Source: Geobacillus thermoleovorans (GTDB lineage Bacteria; Bacillota; Bacilli; Bacillales; Anoxybacillaceae). From it: DNA of 64,000 nucleotides. Made by a program: the position numbers and the translations under genes. The notes below the pieces were generated by a model. That model had not been told where the DNA came from. It did no database searches and saw nothing but the letters and a program-made list of their open reading frames with translations. Location of the stretch: positions 385,001 through 449,000 of the forward strand of contig NZ_CP014335.1 of assembly GCF_001610955.1 (NCBI RefSeq), written 5' to 3'. Of the stretch, positions 7,131 through 15,180 are shown one piece after another. Numbering within the stretch: the first letter of the stretch is position 1; each line of letters starts with the position of its first letter.

Positions 7131-9587
7131 ATGATGTCGAACCAACTTGAATATATCTTGTATATTTTTGGCCTTTTTTTGACGGTCGGCGGTGTCTATG
7201 TATACGGCCATTGGATGGCAAAACGGCATTGGGGGGATGCGCCATGGCTGGCGGCGCCGAGACTGACTGTTGTGTTTGCCCCCGTTTCCCTGCTTTTTTT
7301 AGGGGCAGGAATGATCTATATCCATTATGCTGAAAAACAAGAACATCGTGAATATGAGGAAGCCGCAAAGCAAATCGCCGGCATGATTGCCGGCGATTTG
7401 GCCGCCATGGGGCACGAACGGCTCGATGAAAGGGCGGAACATTTGCCTGCGTATCACATGGTGATGGCGGTGCTGGAGCGTTGGCAACATTATGGCCGCG
7501 TGTTGAGTGTGTATACGTTAAAAAAGAATGAACGCGGTGAGCTATATTTCGTTGCAGCGCCAGCGACGGACTACAATCGGAACGGCCGCATTGACGGTGA
7601 AAAGGAACAAGCTGTTCCACCTGGGACGGTTTACCGCCGCCATTTTCCAGAGATCGAAGAGGCGTTCCACGGCCGGTTTGCGATGGAACAGCATCCGACA
7701 ACAGATGAATGGGGAAGAAGCATCAGCGCGTTTATGCCGATTCGTCAACCGGACGGGACAGTGGATGCGGTTATTGGCATCGATTTTGATGCCAAAACGT
7801 ATGAGAAACATTTGCAGCAAGGGCGGAAACAGGCGATGTGGACGATGATGGCCATGTTTTTGGCGACGGCGGTTGCCTATTTGCTCGCTTTGCATCAACA
7901 AATGGAACGGAAGGCGTTGGCTGTCTATCAAAAAACGCTTGCATCCAACGAGCATCGGCTGCGGCGGCTGGCGGAAATGACGATGGAAGGGCTGATCGTC
8001 TATGCGCATGGGAAAGTCGTTGAGGTCAATGAAGCGGCGTGCCGTTTGCTTGGCTATTCAGAAAGCGAGCTGATTCATTTGCCGATCGGGGAGTTAGTCG
8101 TTGATGGATCCATGAAACTGAATCGTCCGCATGAGGAACCGGAGCGCTTTGAAATCGAGCTGCGCCGAAAAGACGGCACCGCATTTCCAGCGGAAATCGT
8201 CCGGCGCCGCTACGATTATGAGGGGGAAAAAGTGACGGTGGCCGCCGTCCGCGATTTGACGGAACAAAAACAAAACGAAGAGCGGATGCGTTATATCGCC
8301 AATCATGATGAACTGACTGGGCTGCCGAACAAGGAGGCGATGTATAAAGCGGTGGAGCGCTGCCTTGTTGAGGCGAAACAGCATCGCCATGAAGCGGCAG
8401 TCATATTCTTAGAAGTGAGTGGGATGAAAACGATCAACGATTTTTATGGCTACGCAGTCGGGGACGAAGTGCTCCTCCATTTGGCGCAAGAATGGAAAGA
8501 AAAGCAAGGAATGACCGTCGGGCGCTGGAGCGGGAATGAGTTCATCGCATTGGTGCCAAACAGCACACATCAAAAGGCTGAAGAAATGGCGAAACAGCTC
8601 ATTGAGGCGGCGGACGAACCGATTGTCGTCAATGGGATGGAATTGTATGTGACCGTGAACATCGGCATCAGCGTCTACCCAAAAGATGGGGAGGATGCAA
8701 AAACGTTGATTCGCAAGGCGGATATTGCCCGCTACGAGGCGCGAAAAAAAGCGGCGAGCGATTTTCTCTTTTTCACGGAGCCGATGGCGATTCGTCTCAA
8801 TGAAAAGATGGCGATGGAACGCGACTTGCGGCGTGCGCTTGAAAATGAGGAATTTGAATTGTACTATCAGCCGCAAATTCGGCTTCACGACCGGCAAGTG
8901 ATCGGCATGGAGGCGTTGATTCGCTGGCGCCATCCGGAAAAAGGGATGGTTTCGCCGTCATTGTTTATCCCGGTTGCCGAACAGACCGGCATGATCATCC
9001 CGATCAATGAATGGGTCATCCGCACGGCTTGTGAGCAGACGAAGCAACTGCTTGATCGTTTTCCTGACTTGTCCGTTTCCATCAACTTATCGCCATATGA
9101 ATTTGAAAGCCGCCGATTTGTGGATAAACTCGCCCGCCTGCTCGCCGACGCCGGGCTGCCGCCGCACCATTTAGATCTGGAAATTACGGAGCGGATGACC
9201 ATGGATACAGAACGTGCGCTTGATATTCTCTCGAAACTGAAGGGGCTTGGTGTGACGATCAGCATGGATGATTTCGGCACTGGTTACAGTTCGCTCAGCT
9301 ACTTGACGGATTTGCCGATCGATCGGCTGAAGATCGACCGTTCGTTCGTTCAGCATATTCAAGGAAAAAAAGATGTCATCTTGCCGGCGATCATCCGACT
9401 CGGGCATAATATAGGTGTAAAGGTGCTGGCTGAAGGGGTCGAAACGGAGACCGAAGCGGCTTATTTGCAAGGAAAACGGTGCGACGAGGCGCAAGGCTAT
9501 TATTTTTCCCCGCCGCTTCCGTATGACGAGCTCGTCCGGTTCTTAAACGGGCAGCGCGTGAGGCGGCAGGCGCAGGAGCTGACGTAA
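7131..9587 (+). CDS. Membrane sensor PAS-GGDEF-EAL protein, probable c-di-GMP phosphodiesterase
   Basis: The 818-residue protein has two N-terminal membrane helices (about 8-28 and 44-64), an extracytoplasmic sensor region (65-232) and a third helix (about 235-255). A PAS domain (about 270-380), a GGDEF domain (about 385-545) and an EAL domain (about 560-805) follow. The GGDEF signature is degenerate, reading SGNEF at 467-471, so cyclase activity is unlikely. The EAL domain keeps EALIRW, DDFGTGYSSL, KIDRSFV and AEGVET, so c-di-GMP hydrolysis is likely. The sensor contains DYNRNGRID (147-155), which resembles an EF-hand calcium loop. The DUF1992 gene starts one base after its stop. Confidence 0.87.
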   Translation: MMSNQLEYILYIFGLFLTVGGVYVYGHWMAKRHWGDAPWLAAPRLTVVFAPVSLLFLGAGMIYIHYAEKQEHREYEEAAKQIAGMIAGDLAAMGHERLDERAEHLPAYHMVMAVLERWQHYGRVLSVYTLKKNERGELYFVAAPATDYNRNGRIDGEKEQAVPPGTVYRRHFPEIEEAFHGRFAMEQHPTTDEWGRSISAFMPIRQPDGTVDAVIGIDFDAKTYEKHLQQGRKQAMWTMMAMFLATAVAYLLALHQQMERKALAVYQKTLASNEHRLRRLAEMTMEGLIVYAHGKVVEVNEAACRLLGYSESELIHLPIGELVVDGSMKLNRPHEEPERFEIELRRKDGTAFPAEIVRRRYDYEGEKVTVAAVRDLTEQKQNEERMRYIANHDELTGLPNKEAMYKAVERCLVEAKQHRHEAAVIFLEVSGMKTINDFYGYAVGDEVLLHLAQEWKEKQGMTVGRWSGNEFIALVPNSTHQKAEEMAKQLIEAADEPIVVNGMELYVTVNIGISVYPKDGEDAKTLIRKADIARYEARKKAASDFLFFTEPMAIRLNEKMAMERDLRRALENEEFELYYQPQIRLHDRQVIGMEALIRWRHPEKGMVSPSLFIPVAEQTGMIIPINEWVIRTACEQTKQLLDRFPDLSVSINLSPYEFESRRFVDKLARLLADAGLPPHHLDLEITERMTMDTERALDILSKLKGLGVTISMDDFGTGYSSLSYLTDLPIDRLKIDRSFVQHIQGKKDVILPAIIRLGHNIGVKVLAEGVETETEAAYLQGKRCDEAQGYYFSPPLPYDELVRFLNGQRVRRQAQELT

Positions 9588-9588
9588 C

Positions 9589-9960
9589 ATGGACGGATTT
9601 TGGCGCATCGCCGAGGAGAAAATTCGCGAAGCGATGAAAAACGGCGAGTTCGACAACTTGCCCGGCTTCGGCAAACCGCTTGAGATTGAAGACCTTTCCC
9701 GCATTCCAGAGGAGCTGCGGCTCGGGTATTTGTTGCTGAAAAACGCCGGCTATGTGAGGGAAGAAGCGGAGCTGCGCAAAGAGCTTTTGACGCTCGAGGA
9801 CTTGCTTCGTTGCTGCGAGGATGATGAGGAAAAACGGGAGCTGGAGAAAAAGAGGACGGAAAAACAGCTTCGTTTGGCCGAATTGATGAAAAAGCGGGGG
9901 CAGACGAATTCGAAGGCGCTGCGCGACTACGGGCGGCGCATTGAGGAAAAATTTCGCTGA
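9589..9960 (+). CDS. DUF1992 (DnaJC28-like) family protein
   Basis: This 123-residue soluble protein shows the family start WRIAEEKIREAMKNGEFDNL followed by PGFGKPLEIED, the conserved core of DUF1992 proteins. The second half is a charged, probably coiled helix rich in Glu, Lys and Arg. Family function is not established; an eukaryotic member has a J-like domain fused to it. It begins one base after the stop of the EAL protein, so the two are cotranscribed. Start and length fit the family. Confidence 0.82.
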   Translation: MDGFWRIAEEKIREAMKNGEFDNLPGFGKPLEIEDLSRIPEELRLGYLLLKNAGYVREEAELRKELLTLEDLLRCCEDDEEKRELEKKRTEKQLRLAELMKKRGQTNSKALRDYGRRIEEKFR

Positions 9961-10136
9961 ATGCCAAGAAGGGGAGATTCGCTGAAAAGCCAATCTTCCC
10001 ATTTTTTATGCAAAAATGGCCAAAAAATGGGGAAAATAAGGGAGGACGATGAATGAAAGAAAGGAGGGAACGGGGGCATTCTCTTGATGGAAGAAATAGC
10101 AAGAACATCTCTAGACAAAAAAGGAGTGATGAAATC

Positions 10137-10706
10137 GTGAAAAACGTATGGTTAGCTTTTTTCACCGCCCTTGTGCTGACGATGCCGTCGACGGTGGCTG
10201 CTGCTGGCCAGAGCGGCGAAGCCGTTGATGTCCATATGCCGGCCGGCCATATGTGGAAGCACAGGGCGCTTGATGAGCAAAAGTGGATGGAAATGGTGCA
10301 AACGTACACGCCAGAGCAGATCGGTGAATGGAAAAAAGTGCTGGAGGAACGGAAAACGCTGCGCCAGCAGTTGGATGACGAAAAGGTGAAACGAGCGATC
10401 AAGGCACATTGCAAGCAAATGAAAAAAGAACGAGAAGCGGCGCTTGATCGACTCATCGACCAGCTTGCTGACAAAAAAATCACGAAAGAACAGTTCAAGC
10501 AAGAGCTGAAACAGTTACATAAAAAGAAACGCTGGATGACGAAAGAAGAAAAACAGCGGCTCCATATGCTTCATGAACAAACAAGACAGGCGATGGAGAA
10601 TAACGACAAGGAAGCGATGGCCAAACTGTTGCCGCAATGGCTCGATCATATGAAAAAGGAGAACGAGCGGTTGGCAAAATGGCTTCAGGAAGTCAAAGAA
10701 GGATGA
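10137..10706 (+). CDS. Secreted helical protein of unknown function
   Basis: I do not recognise the family. From the GTG at 10137, preceded by AAAAGGAGTGATG, the 189-residue product starts with a clear signal peptide (KNVWLAFFTALVLTMPSTVAAA). The rest is almost entirely charged helix, rich in Lys, Glu, Gln and Met, with motifs such as ITKEQFKQELKQL. It looks like a small extracytoplasmic helical-bundle or coiled protein, perhaps a periplasm-like chaperone or wall-associated factor, but that is inference only. A terminator follows. Confidence 0.65.
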   Translation: MKNVWLAFFTALVLTMPSTVAAAGQSGEAVDVHMPAGHMWKHRALDEQKWMEMVQTYTPEQIGEWKKVLEERKTLRQQLDDEKVKRAIKAHCKQMKKEREAALDRLIDQLADKKITKEQFKQELKQLHKKKRWMTKEEKQRLHMLHEQTRQAMENNDKEAMAKLLPQWLDHMKKENERLAKWLQEVKEG

Positions 10707-10721
10707 TATGATGATATAATG

Positions 10722-10757
10722 AAAAAAAGGCCGTGTGACGCACGGCTTCTTTTTTAT
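10722..10757. terminator. Bidirectional intrinsic terminator
   Basis: GCCGTG pairs with CACGGC around TGACG. The plus strand continues TTCTTTTTT and the minus strand continues CTTTTTTTTC. It ends the secreted-protein gene and would also end any leftward transcript from the possible small minus-strand gene. Confidence 0.85.
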
Positions 10758-10903
10758 CTCAACATCGCCTCCGTCGCGCCGAGCGGATGGCCAGGTGTTT
10801 GATCCACGATTCCTTCACCGCTTGGACGAACAGGAAAGGGACGGCGGTGTTCAAATGTTCCCATCGCCAAAAGTTGACGGAGGGAATTCGTGCATTTTAG
10901 CAT
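10754..10903 (-). CDS. Possible 49-residue minus-strand protein
   Basis: An open frame starting at ATG 10903 ends exactly at a terminator that has a long U-tract on this strand. The product is plausible (ending GIVDQTPGHPLGATEAMLR), but I recognise no family and see no good ribosome binding site before either candidate ATG (10903 or 10864). Terminator placement is the main support. Confidence 0.35.
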   Translation of the reverse strand: MLKCTNSLRQLLAMGTFEHRRPFPVRPSGEGIVDQTPGHPLGATEAMLR

Positions 10904-10934
10904 AAAGTGATTTCGTGGCGGGGAGGAAGAGGCA

Positions 10935-11576
10935 ATGGGATACCCGGTCATTCTTCATTTGCGCGGCCGTCGGGCGGTCGTTGTCGGCGGCGGGAAGGTG
11001 GCGGCAAGGAAAATTCATGGATTGTTAGAGGCAGGGGCGGAAATCGTGATGATTGCGCCTGAAGCGGAGCCGGAGCTTCAAGCGTTGGCCGCGGGGGGGA
11101 TGATCGTTTGGAAGAAAAAGCGGTTTGACCCAGACGATTTGGCGGAGGCCTTTTTGGTGATTGCCGCGACGAATGATCGCAAGGTGAATGAAGCGGTGAC
11201 GCAAGCAGCAGCACCCGGTCAACTCGTAAATGTCGTGGATGATCCGGAGCGGTGTGATTTTCACGTTCCCGCTGTTGTCCGCCGCGGTCCGCTCACAATT
11301 GCCGTGTCGACCGGAGGGGCAAGTCCGGCGGTTGCCCGCCGCATTCGCCGCGAGCTTGAGGAGAAGTATGGCGAAGAGTACAGGCTGTATCTTGAGTTTT
11401 TGCAGCGGGCCCGCGGCATCGTATTGCGCGAAGTGGAGGACGCTGAGGGACGGAAGCGGCTGTTTCAGGCGCTCGCTGCTGATTCCTTCCGGCAGCGCGG
11501 CCGATGGGATGAAGAGTTGGCCCAGCTATTGGCGAACGAAAAAGAACGAAACGGAGAAAGAGGGAAAGAGCAATGA
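10935..11576 (+). CDS. sirC: Precorrin-2 dehydrogenase SirC
   Basis: The 213-residue protein carries an N-terminal Rossmann fold with VVVGGGKVAARK and the family segment STGGASPAVARRIRRELE. These mark the NAD-dependent precorrin-2 dehydrogenase that makes sirohydrochlorin in siroheme synthesis. GGGGAGGAAGAGG precedes the ATG. In Bacillus subtilis the homologue ends the cysH operon, but here it is on the opposite strand, about 2.8 kb from sirB, with unrelated genes between. It still supplies the substrate for SirB, encoded in the minus-strand cluster. Its stop overlaps the start of a phzF relic. Confidence 0.88.
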   Translation: MGYPVILHLRGRRAVVVGGGKVAARKIHGLLEAGAEIVMIAPEAEPELQALAAGGMIVWKKKRFDPDDLAEAFLVIAATNDRKVNEAVTQAAAPGQLVNVVDDPERCDFHVPAVVRRGPLTIAVSTGGASPAVARRIRRELEEKYGEEYRLYLEFLQRARGIVLREVEDAEGRKRLFQALAADSFRQRGRWDEELAQLLANEKERNGERGKEQ

Positions 11577-11758
11577 ACATTCCGATGTATATTGTCGATG
11601 CGTTCACCGCGACGTTAGTCGGCTACCAAGCTTCAGCCCGCGGCGGCATTGTGCGGGTGATGGTGGCAGGCGAGAGGGTTCAGCTCGAAGGAAAAGCCAT
11701 CACCGTGCTGAAAGGGGATCTGGCCGCCGAGGCCGCTTTCGGATTGCAACCCATCTGA
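11573..11758 (+). pseudogene. Internally deleted PhzF-family gene (in-frame relic)
   Basis: The 61-codon frame begins like a PhzF-family isomerase (MNIPMYIVDAFTA). It then jumps straight to a PhzF C-terminus (GYQASARGGIVRVMVAGERV, then GKAITVLKGDL). Family members are about 260-300 residues, so some 230 residues covering the catalytic Glu and most of both domains are missing. The join is in frame. The ATG overlaps the sirC stop (ATGA). No enzymatic function is expected. Confidence 0.7.
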
Positions 11759-11849
11759 AACATTCCAGCGGAAACAATGCCTGTTCCGGATCCGGTTGGG
11801 CGGGCTGGTGTTTTCTTCACTGCCTATGCCAACGAAAAAGGCGCCCAAG

Positions 11850-11881
11850 CCTCACGTGAAAGGCGGGCTTCCTTTTTTCGG
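11850..11881 (+). terminator. Probable terminator after the phzF relic
   Basis: AAGCC pairs with GGCTT around a roughly 14-base loop and is followed by CCTTTTTTC. The stem is modest. Confidence 0.45.
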
Positions 11882-11940
11882 CGGCGGGCCGGCCGTGCCG
11901 GTTCAGCCAGCTTGGAGGTGCGGCCGGCGCCTGTATACGT

Positions 11941-12594
11941 TTAGTCATCCCACCGATACGTCCAAAACCGTTCTGTTTTGAGCCAAGCAAGTGCATCGCC
12001 GCGTTTGGATGCCGCTTGCATCAGTCCTTCGGTTTGCGAACGGTGGGCGCGAATGGCGGCCAGCTTCGTATCGATCACCGAGCTGACATCGCGCACGACA
12101 TCCGGCTGGCCAAGGTCTTGTTCGCAGTTTTTCGCAAACGCAACGCAATGGACGGTTGGCCGTTCTTCTTTCGGCCAGCGCTTTAAGGCGCGGATGACAG
12201 CGGCTCCACACGCATCATGGTCGGGGTGGACGCTGTAGCCGGGGTAAAACGTAATGACAAGCGATGGATTCGTTTCTGCCACGATGGCGGCGATCTGGTC
12301 AGCCAGCTCTTCTTCATCCTCAAACTCGACCGTCTTGTCGCGATAGCCGAGCAGGCGCAAATCATGAATGCCAAGAATGCGGCATGCTTCCTCCAGTTCT
12401 TGCTTGCGGATGTGTGGAAGCGTTTCGCGGTTGGCAAACGGAGGCACGCCCATATTGCGCCCCATTTCTCCGAGCGTCAAGCAAGCGTACGTCACCGGCG
12501 TGCCGTTTTGCGCATGCTCGGCAATCGTTCCCGACACACCGAACGCTTCATCGTCCGGGTGGGGAAAAACAACGAGCACATGTCGTTCGTTCAA
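11941..12594 (-). CDS. bshB2: Bacillithiol biosynthesis deacetylase BshB2
   Basis: The 217-residue LmbE/PIG-L family zinc hydrolase shows the metal-binding motif PHPDDEAFG and the downstream HPDHDACG. This fits the YojG/BshB2 enzyme, which deacetylates GlcNAc-malate during synthesis of the thiol bacillithiol. I chose the TTG at 12594 because AAGGAGGGAG lies just before it and the product then matches the family start (ERHVLVVFPHPDDE). yojF lies 13 bases upstream, the usual operon partner. BshB paralogues may also act on related conjugates. Confidence 0.87.
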   Translation of the reverse strand: MNERHVLVVFPHPDDEAFGVSGTIAEHAQNGTPVTYACLTLGEMGRNMGVPPFANRETLPHIRKQELEEACRILGIHDLRLLGYRDKTVEFEDEEELADQIAAIVAETNPSLVITFYPGYSVHPDHDACGAAVIRALKRWPKEERPTVHCVAFAKNCEQDLGQPDVVRDVSSVIDTKLAAIRAHRSQTEGLMQAASKRGDALAWLKTERFWTYRWDD

Positions 12595-12607
12595 CGGAAC
12601 TCCCTCC

Positions 12608-12955
12608 TTACACAAACGGTTCGTTGCTCAGTTCGAGAGCCACGGCCAATTTCCCTTGATCATCATGGCCTGCTAGCAGCAACTGTCCTTTTTCTGTCCA
12701 TTCCCAATGGGTCAGCCCTTCGGCGTACACCCAGCCAAGATCAAGCTTCAGTCCGACGCGATATGGCCCGGGGCCGGTGATCTTGCCGCGGGTGAAGCGG
12801 ATGCAGGCATTGCGGATGTAGGCGCCGACGGAATAAAAACCTTCGTTATGATGGGAGGCGTATGCTCCGTTCGTCGTTTCCAAATGAATATACACGTCAC
12901 GATTGGCAAAACGATTCAGCGCCTCTTGTACAGCGGCCGTGTCGATCGGTTGCAA
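12608..12955 (-). CDS. yojF: YojF family protein (DUF1806)
   Basis: The 115-residue protein starts at a TTG with AAGGAGGGAG upstream and matches the YojF family (YIHLETTNGAYASHH, then GPYRVGLKLDLGWVYAEGLT). The family almost always precedes bshB2 in Bacillaceae, as here, so a link with bacillithiol metabolism is inferred. Its biochemical role is not known. A TACAAT box lies upstream on the minus strand. Confidence 0.82.
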   Translation of the reverse strand: MQPIDTAAVQEALNRFANRDVYIHLETTNGAYASHHNEGFYSVGAYIRNACIRFTRGKITGPGPYRVGLKLDLGWVYAEGLTHWEWTEKGQLLLAGHDDQGKLAVALELSNEPFV

Positions 12956-13120
12956 GCGGCTCCCTCCTTGCTGTTTGTTTTTCTATTATTGTACATGACC
13001 GAGGCGTGTGAGCGGAAATATTTCGACTCCTATTGTATAATAAAAAAAGAGACACATCTTGGACTCATCCGCACCTACAAAGCGTTGAATGCTGATTCAA
13101 CGAAAGAAGGGTGATGATCG

Positions 13121-13888
13121 ATGGGGGTTCAAGGCAATGGTGTCACGATACTGAATTTTGACGGCGTGTACCGACCGCAAAAGCGGCTGTTTCAGTTTCC
13201 GCACGAATGGGTCGATCTTGCCGACGTGCCGGAGACGAATTTGTATTGCAGCGAAGCGGCGCTTGCTGAAATTGAGCGGCGGCTTGAGCGGCGGCGGAAG
13301 CGCGGGGCGGTGCTGATCGGCAGCGGCAACTATCATTATGTCACGTATTTATTGCTTAAAGAAATCAACGAACCGTTTACGCTTGTGCTTTTTGACCGCC
13401 ATACGGATGCTGAAGGAGGGGATGATGTCATTTCGTGCGGCTCATGGGTCTCCTATGCACTTAAGCATCCGCGGTTGCAAAAAGTCGTTATCGTTGGCCC
13501 AACTGCTTCTTCGCATCAACTCCGTTTATCTCCGAACATGACTGTTCTTCCATTTGATGATCATGATGAATGGCCAAAAGCGCTCATCGAGGCCATCCCG
13601 ACCGGAAGCATCTATATCAGCATCGATAAAGACGCTCTTCGCCGCGAAGACGCGGTCACGAACTGGGATCAAGGAGTGATTCCGCTATCCCAGCTGCTCG
13701 CCTGCCTGCGGTTGCTTTTATTCCATAAAAAAGTGCTCGGCGTGGACATATGCGGCGAATACCCGCCCTCCGCTGTCGACATGTTCGACCCGCTTTGTCG
13801 CGAAGCGCGGGGAAAAAATGAGCAGGCGAACATGGCCATCTTGGAGACATATTTCCACTATGCGGCGCCGCATTTGCGGCCGGCGTGA
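13121..13888 (+). CDS. Arginase/agmatinase-fold protein of unknown substrate
   Basis: The 255-residue protein has the two metal motifs of the ureohydrolase fold: LFDRHTDAE (canonical DAHxD) and SIDKDALRRED (canonical xDxDxxDP, with the final DP changed). It is shorter than arginase or agmatinase, so I do not assign a substrate. GAAGGGTGATG precedes the ATG. The gene stands alone between yojF and acyP on opposite strands. A TATAAT box lies near 13036. It could be a ureohydrolase or a divergent non-catalytic member. Confidence 0.65.
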   Translation: MGVQGNGVTILNFDGVYRPQKRLFQFPHEWVDLADVPETNLYCSEAALAEIERRLERRRKRGAVLIGSGNYHYVTYLLLKEINEPFTLVLFDRHTDAEGGDDVISCGSWVSYALKHPRLQKVVIVGPTASSHQLRLSPNMTVLPFDDHDEWPKALIEAIPTGSIYISIDKDALRREDAVTNWDQGVIPLSQLLACLRLLLFHKKVLGVDICGEYPPSAVDMFDPLCREARGKNEQANMAILETYFHYAAPHLRPA

Positions 13889-13970
13889 GCGGCGAGAAGC
13901 GCGGGAAAGGCAGAACCGCTTTTGGTTTGGCGATCAGAAAAGCAAGGAAGACGCTGTCCCTTCGGATTTT

Positions 13971-14006
13971 GGCCATCGGGCCGGCGCTTCTGCCGGCCCG
14001 ATGGCC
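13971..14006. repeat. Perfect 15-bp inverted repeat without a U-tract
   Basis: GGCCATCGGGCCGGC is followed after GCTTCT by its exact complement. It lies between two converging genes, so termination is the simplest role, but neither strand has a real U-tract (GAAAAAG on plus, AAAATCC on minus). Confidence 0.75.
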
Positions 14007-14050
14007 GAAAAAGCCGGGAAGGCCGCTGCTTGAGGGGATGAGCCTAGTTG

Positions 14051-14335
14051 TCAAAAGCCGCTCCCGTACATAATGCGAAATTGTTTTTCATCGGAGCGGA
14101 CATCGCGCGGCTCGATGTGCATGCGGGCGACTTTGGCAAACATCGTTCCGGCTTCAATGGTGTCCAAAAAGAGTTGAAGGGCGCTTTCATTCCCCTGAAC
14201 TTCCATTTCCACTGTTCCGTCATCATTGTTTTTCACCCAACCGGTCAGCTGCCGTTTTAGCGCTTCGTGTTGGACGAAGTATCGAAACCCGACGCCTTGC
14301 ACGCGCCCTTCCACGATGACATGAACTCTTTTCAC
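14051..14335 (-). CDS. Acylphosphatase
   Basis: The 94-residue protein matches acylphosphatase throughout. The catalytic Arg lies in GRVQGVGFRYFVQ near residues 10-22, and the Asn in the segment LTGWVKNNDDGTVEMEVQG. It hydrolyses carboxyl-phosphate bonds such as those of acyl phosphates in the cytosol. Length is normal for the family. It is transcribed alone on the minus strand just downstream of the siroheme/sulfate cluster. Confidence 0.93.
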   Translation of the reverse strand: MKRVHVIVEGRVQGVGFRYFVQHEALKRQLTGWVKNNDDGTVEMEVQGNESALQLFLDTIEAGTMFAKVARMHIEPRDVRSDEKQFRIMYGSGF

Positions 14336-14423
14336 GCCGATGAGTCCTCCTTCATCACGGTTGTTCTGCTTCCATCATATAATAGATGAGGCGGAAAATA
14401 CATGAAAAAAGGAGCTTGATGGT

Positions 14424-15170
14424 TCAAGCTCCTTTTTTTACGGATGATAGCGATAATACTTGTTGTTGAATGAGCAGCACAAGCCGCGGGTGATCGCCTA
14501 GGTAAGAGCATAAATGCCACTGCTTGTCGGAAACAGAGAACCCCTGCAGCCTCCGTTCGATCGTTTTCATTAAGACGCCGGTAAACAATAAGTACGGGAC
14601 GACAAACACACGCCGATACGCCGATGCGTGGGCCCGTTCGAGCCCTTCATCAAGCGTCGGGCGGATGGCAGCGAGAAAACAAACGTCCACGTGCGGCACG
14701 TTCGTTTTTTCTTTTAAAAGCGCAGCGATGGCGGACATGTCGCGCTTCGTGTCTGGATCACTGCTGCCGCGGCCGACAAGAAGGATCATCGATTCACCGT
14801 CAAGCGGTGCGGACTGTTCGCTGATGCGGTCGATCATGATGTCGATCATTGCTTCATGGACGCCGAACGGAGCGCCACAGAGGATATCAACGGACGGATG
14901 GCGCCGTCTCGCGATGTCCAATGCTGCTGGAATATCGTGTTTGGCATGCCCTGCAGAAAGAAGGAGAAGCGGAACGACGATGACGCGTGTCGCCCCTTGG
15001 GCGACACAACGGTCAACGCCGGTGACAATGTCCGGTTCCGCGAGCTCGACAAAGCATAGCTCTTGAATCGGAATATCGATGGCCCTCCGGCACTGTTCGA
15101 CGAAACGCGCCGCTTCATGGCGCGCGGCGGCAATGCGGCTGCCGTGGCTGACATATAAAACAGCTTCCAT
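14424..15170 (-). CDS. sirB: Sirohydrochlorin ferrochelatase SirB
   Basis: This 248-residue CbiX/SirB-type chelatase has two half-domains. The first carries YVSHGSR and SAGHAKHDIPAAL, which supply the metal-binding histidines; the second begins at ILLVGRGSSDP. It inserts Fe2+ into sirohydrochlorin to give siroheme, the cofactor of sulfite reductase. I prefer the ATG at 15170, which has GAGG eight bases upstream and lies ten bases after the sumT stop. An upstream start at 15227 would overlap sumT. Confidence 0.87.
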   Translation of the reverse strand: MEAVLYVSHGSRIAAARHEAARFVEQCRRAIDIPIQELCFVELAEPDIVTGVDRCVAQGATRVIVVPLLLLSAGHAKHDIPAALDIARRRHPSVDILCGAPFGVHEAMIDIMIDRISEQSAPLDGESMILLVGRGSSDPDTKRDMSAIAALLKEKTNVPHVDVCFLAAIRPTLDEGLERAHASAYRRVFVVPYLLFTGVLMKTIERRLQGFSVSDKQWHLCSYLGDHPRLVLLIQQQVLSLSSVKKGA

Positions 15171-15180
15171 CGCCATCGCC

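Noticed and set aside
6997..7701. 234-codon minus-strand frame over the start of the EAL protein
   Set aside because: Antisense to a well-supported gene, with low-complexity Arg/Ser/Pro composition and no start signals.
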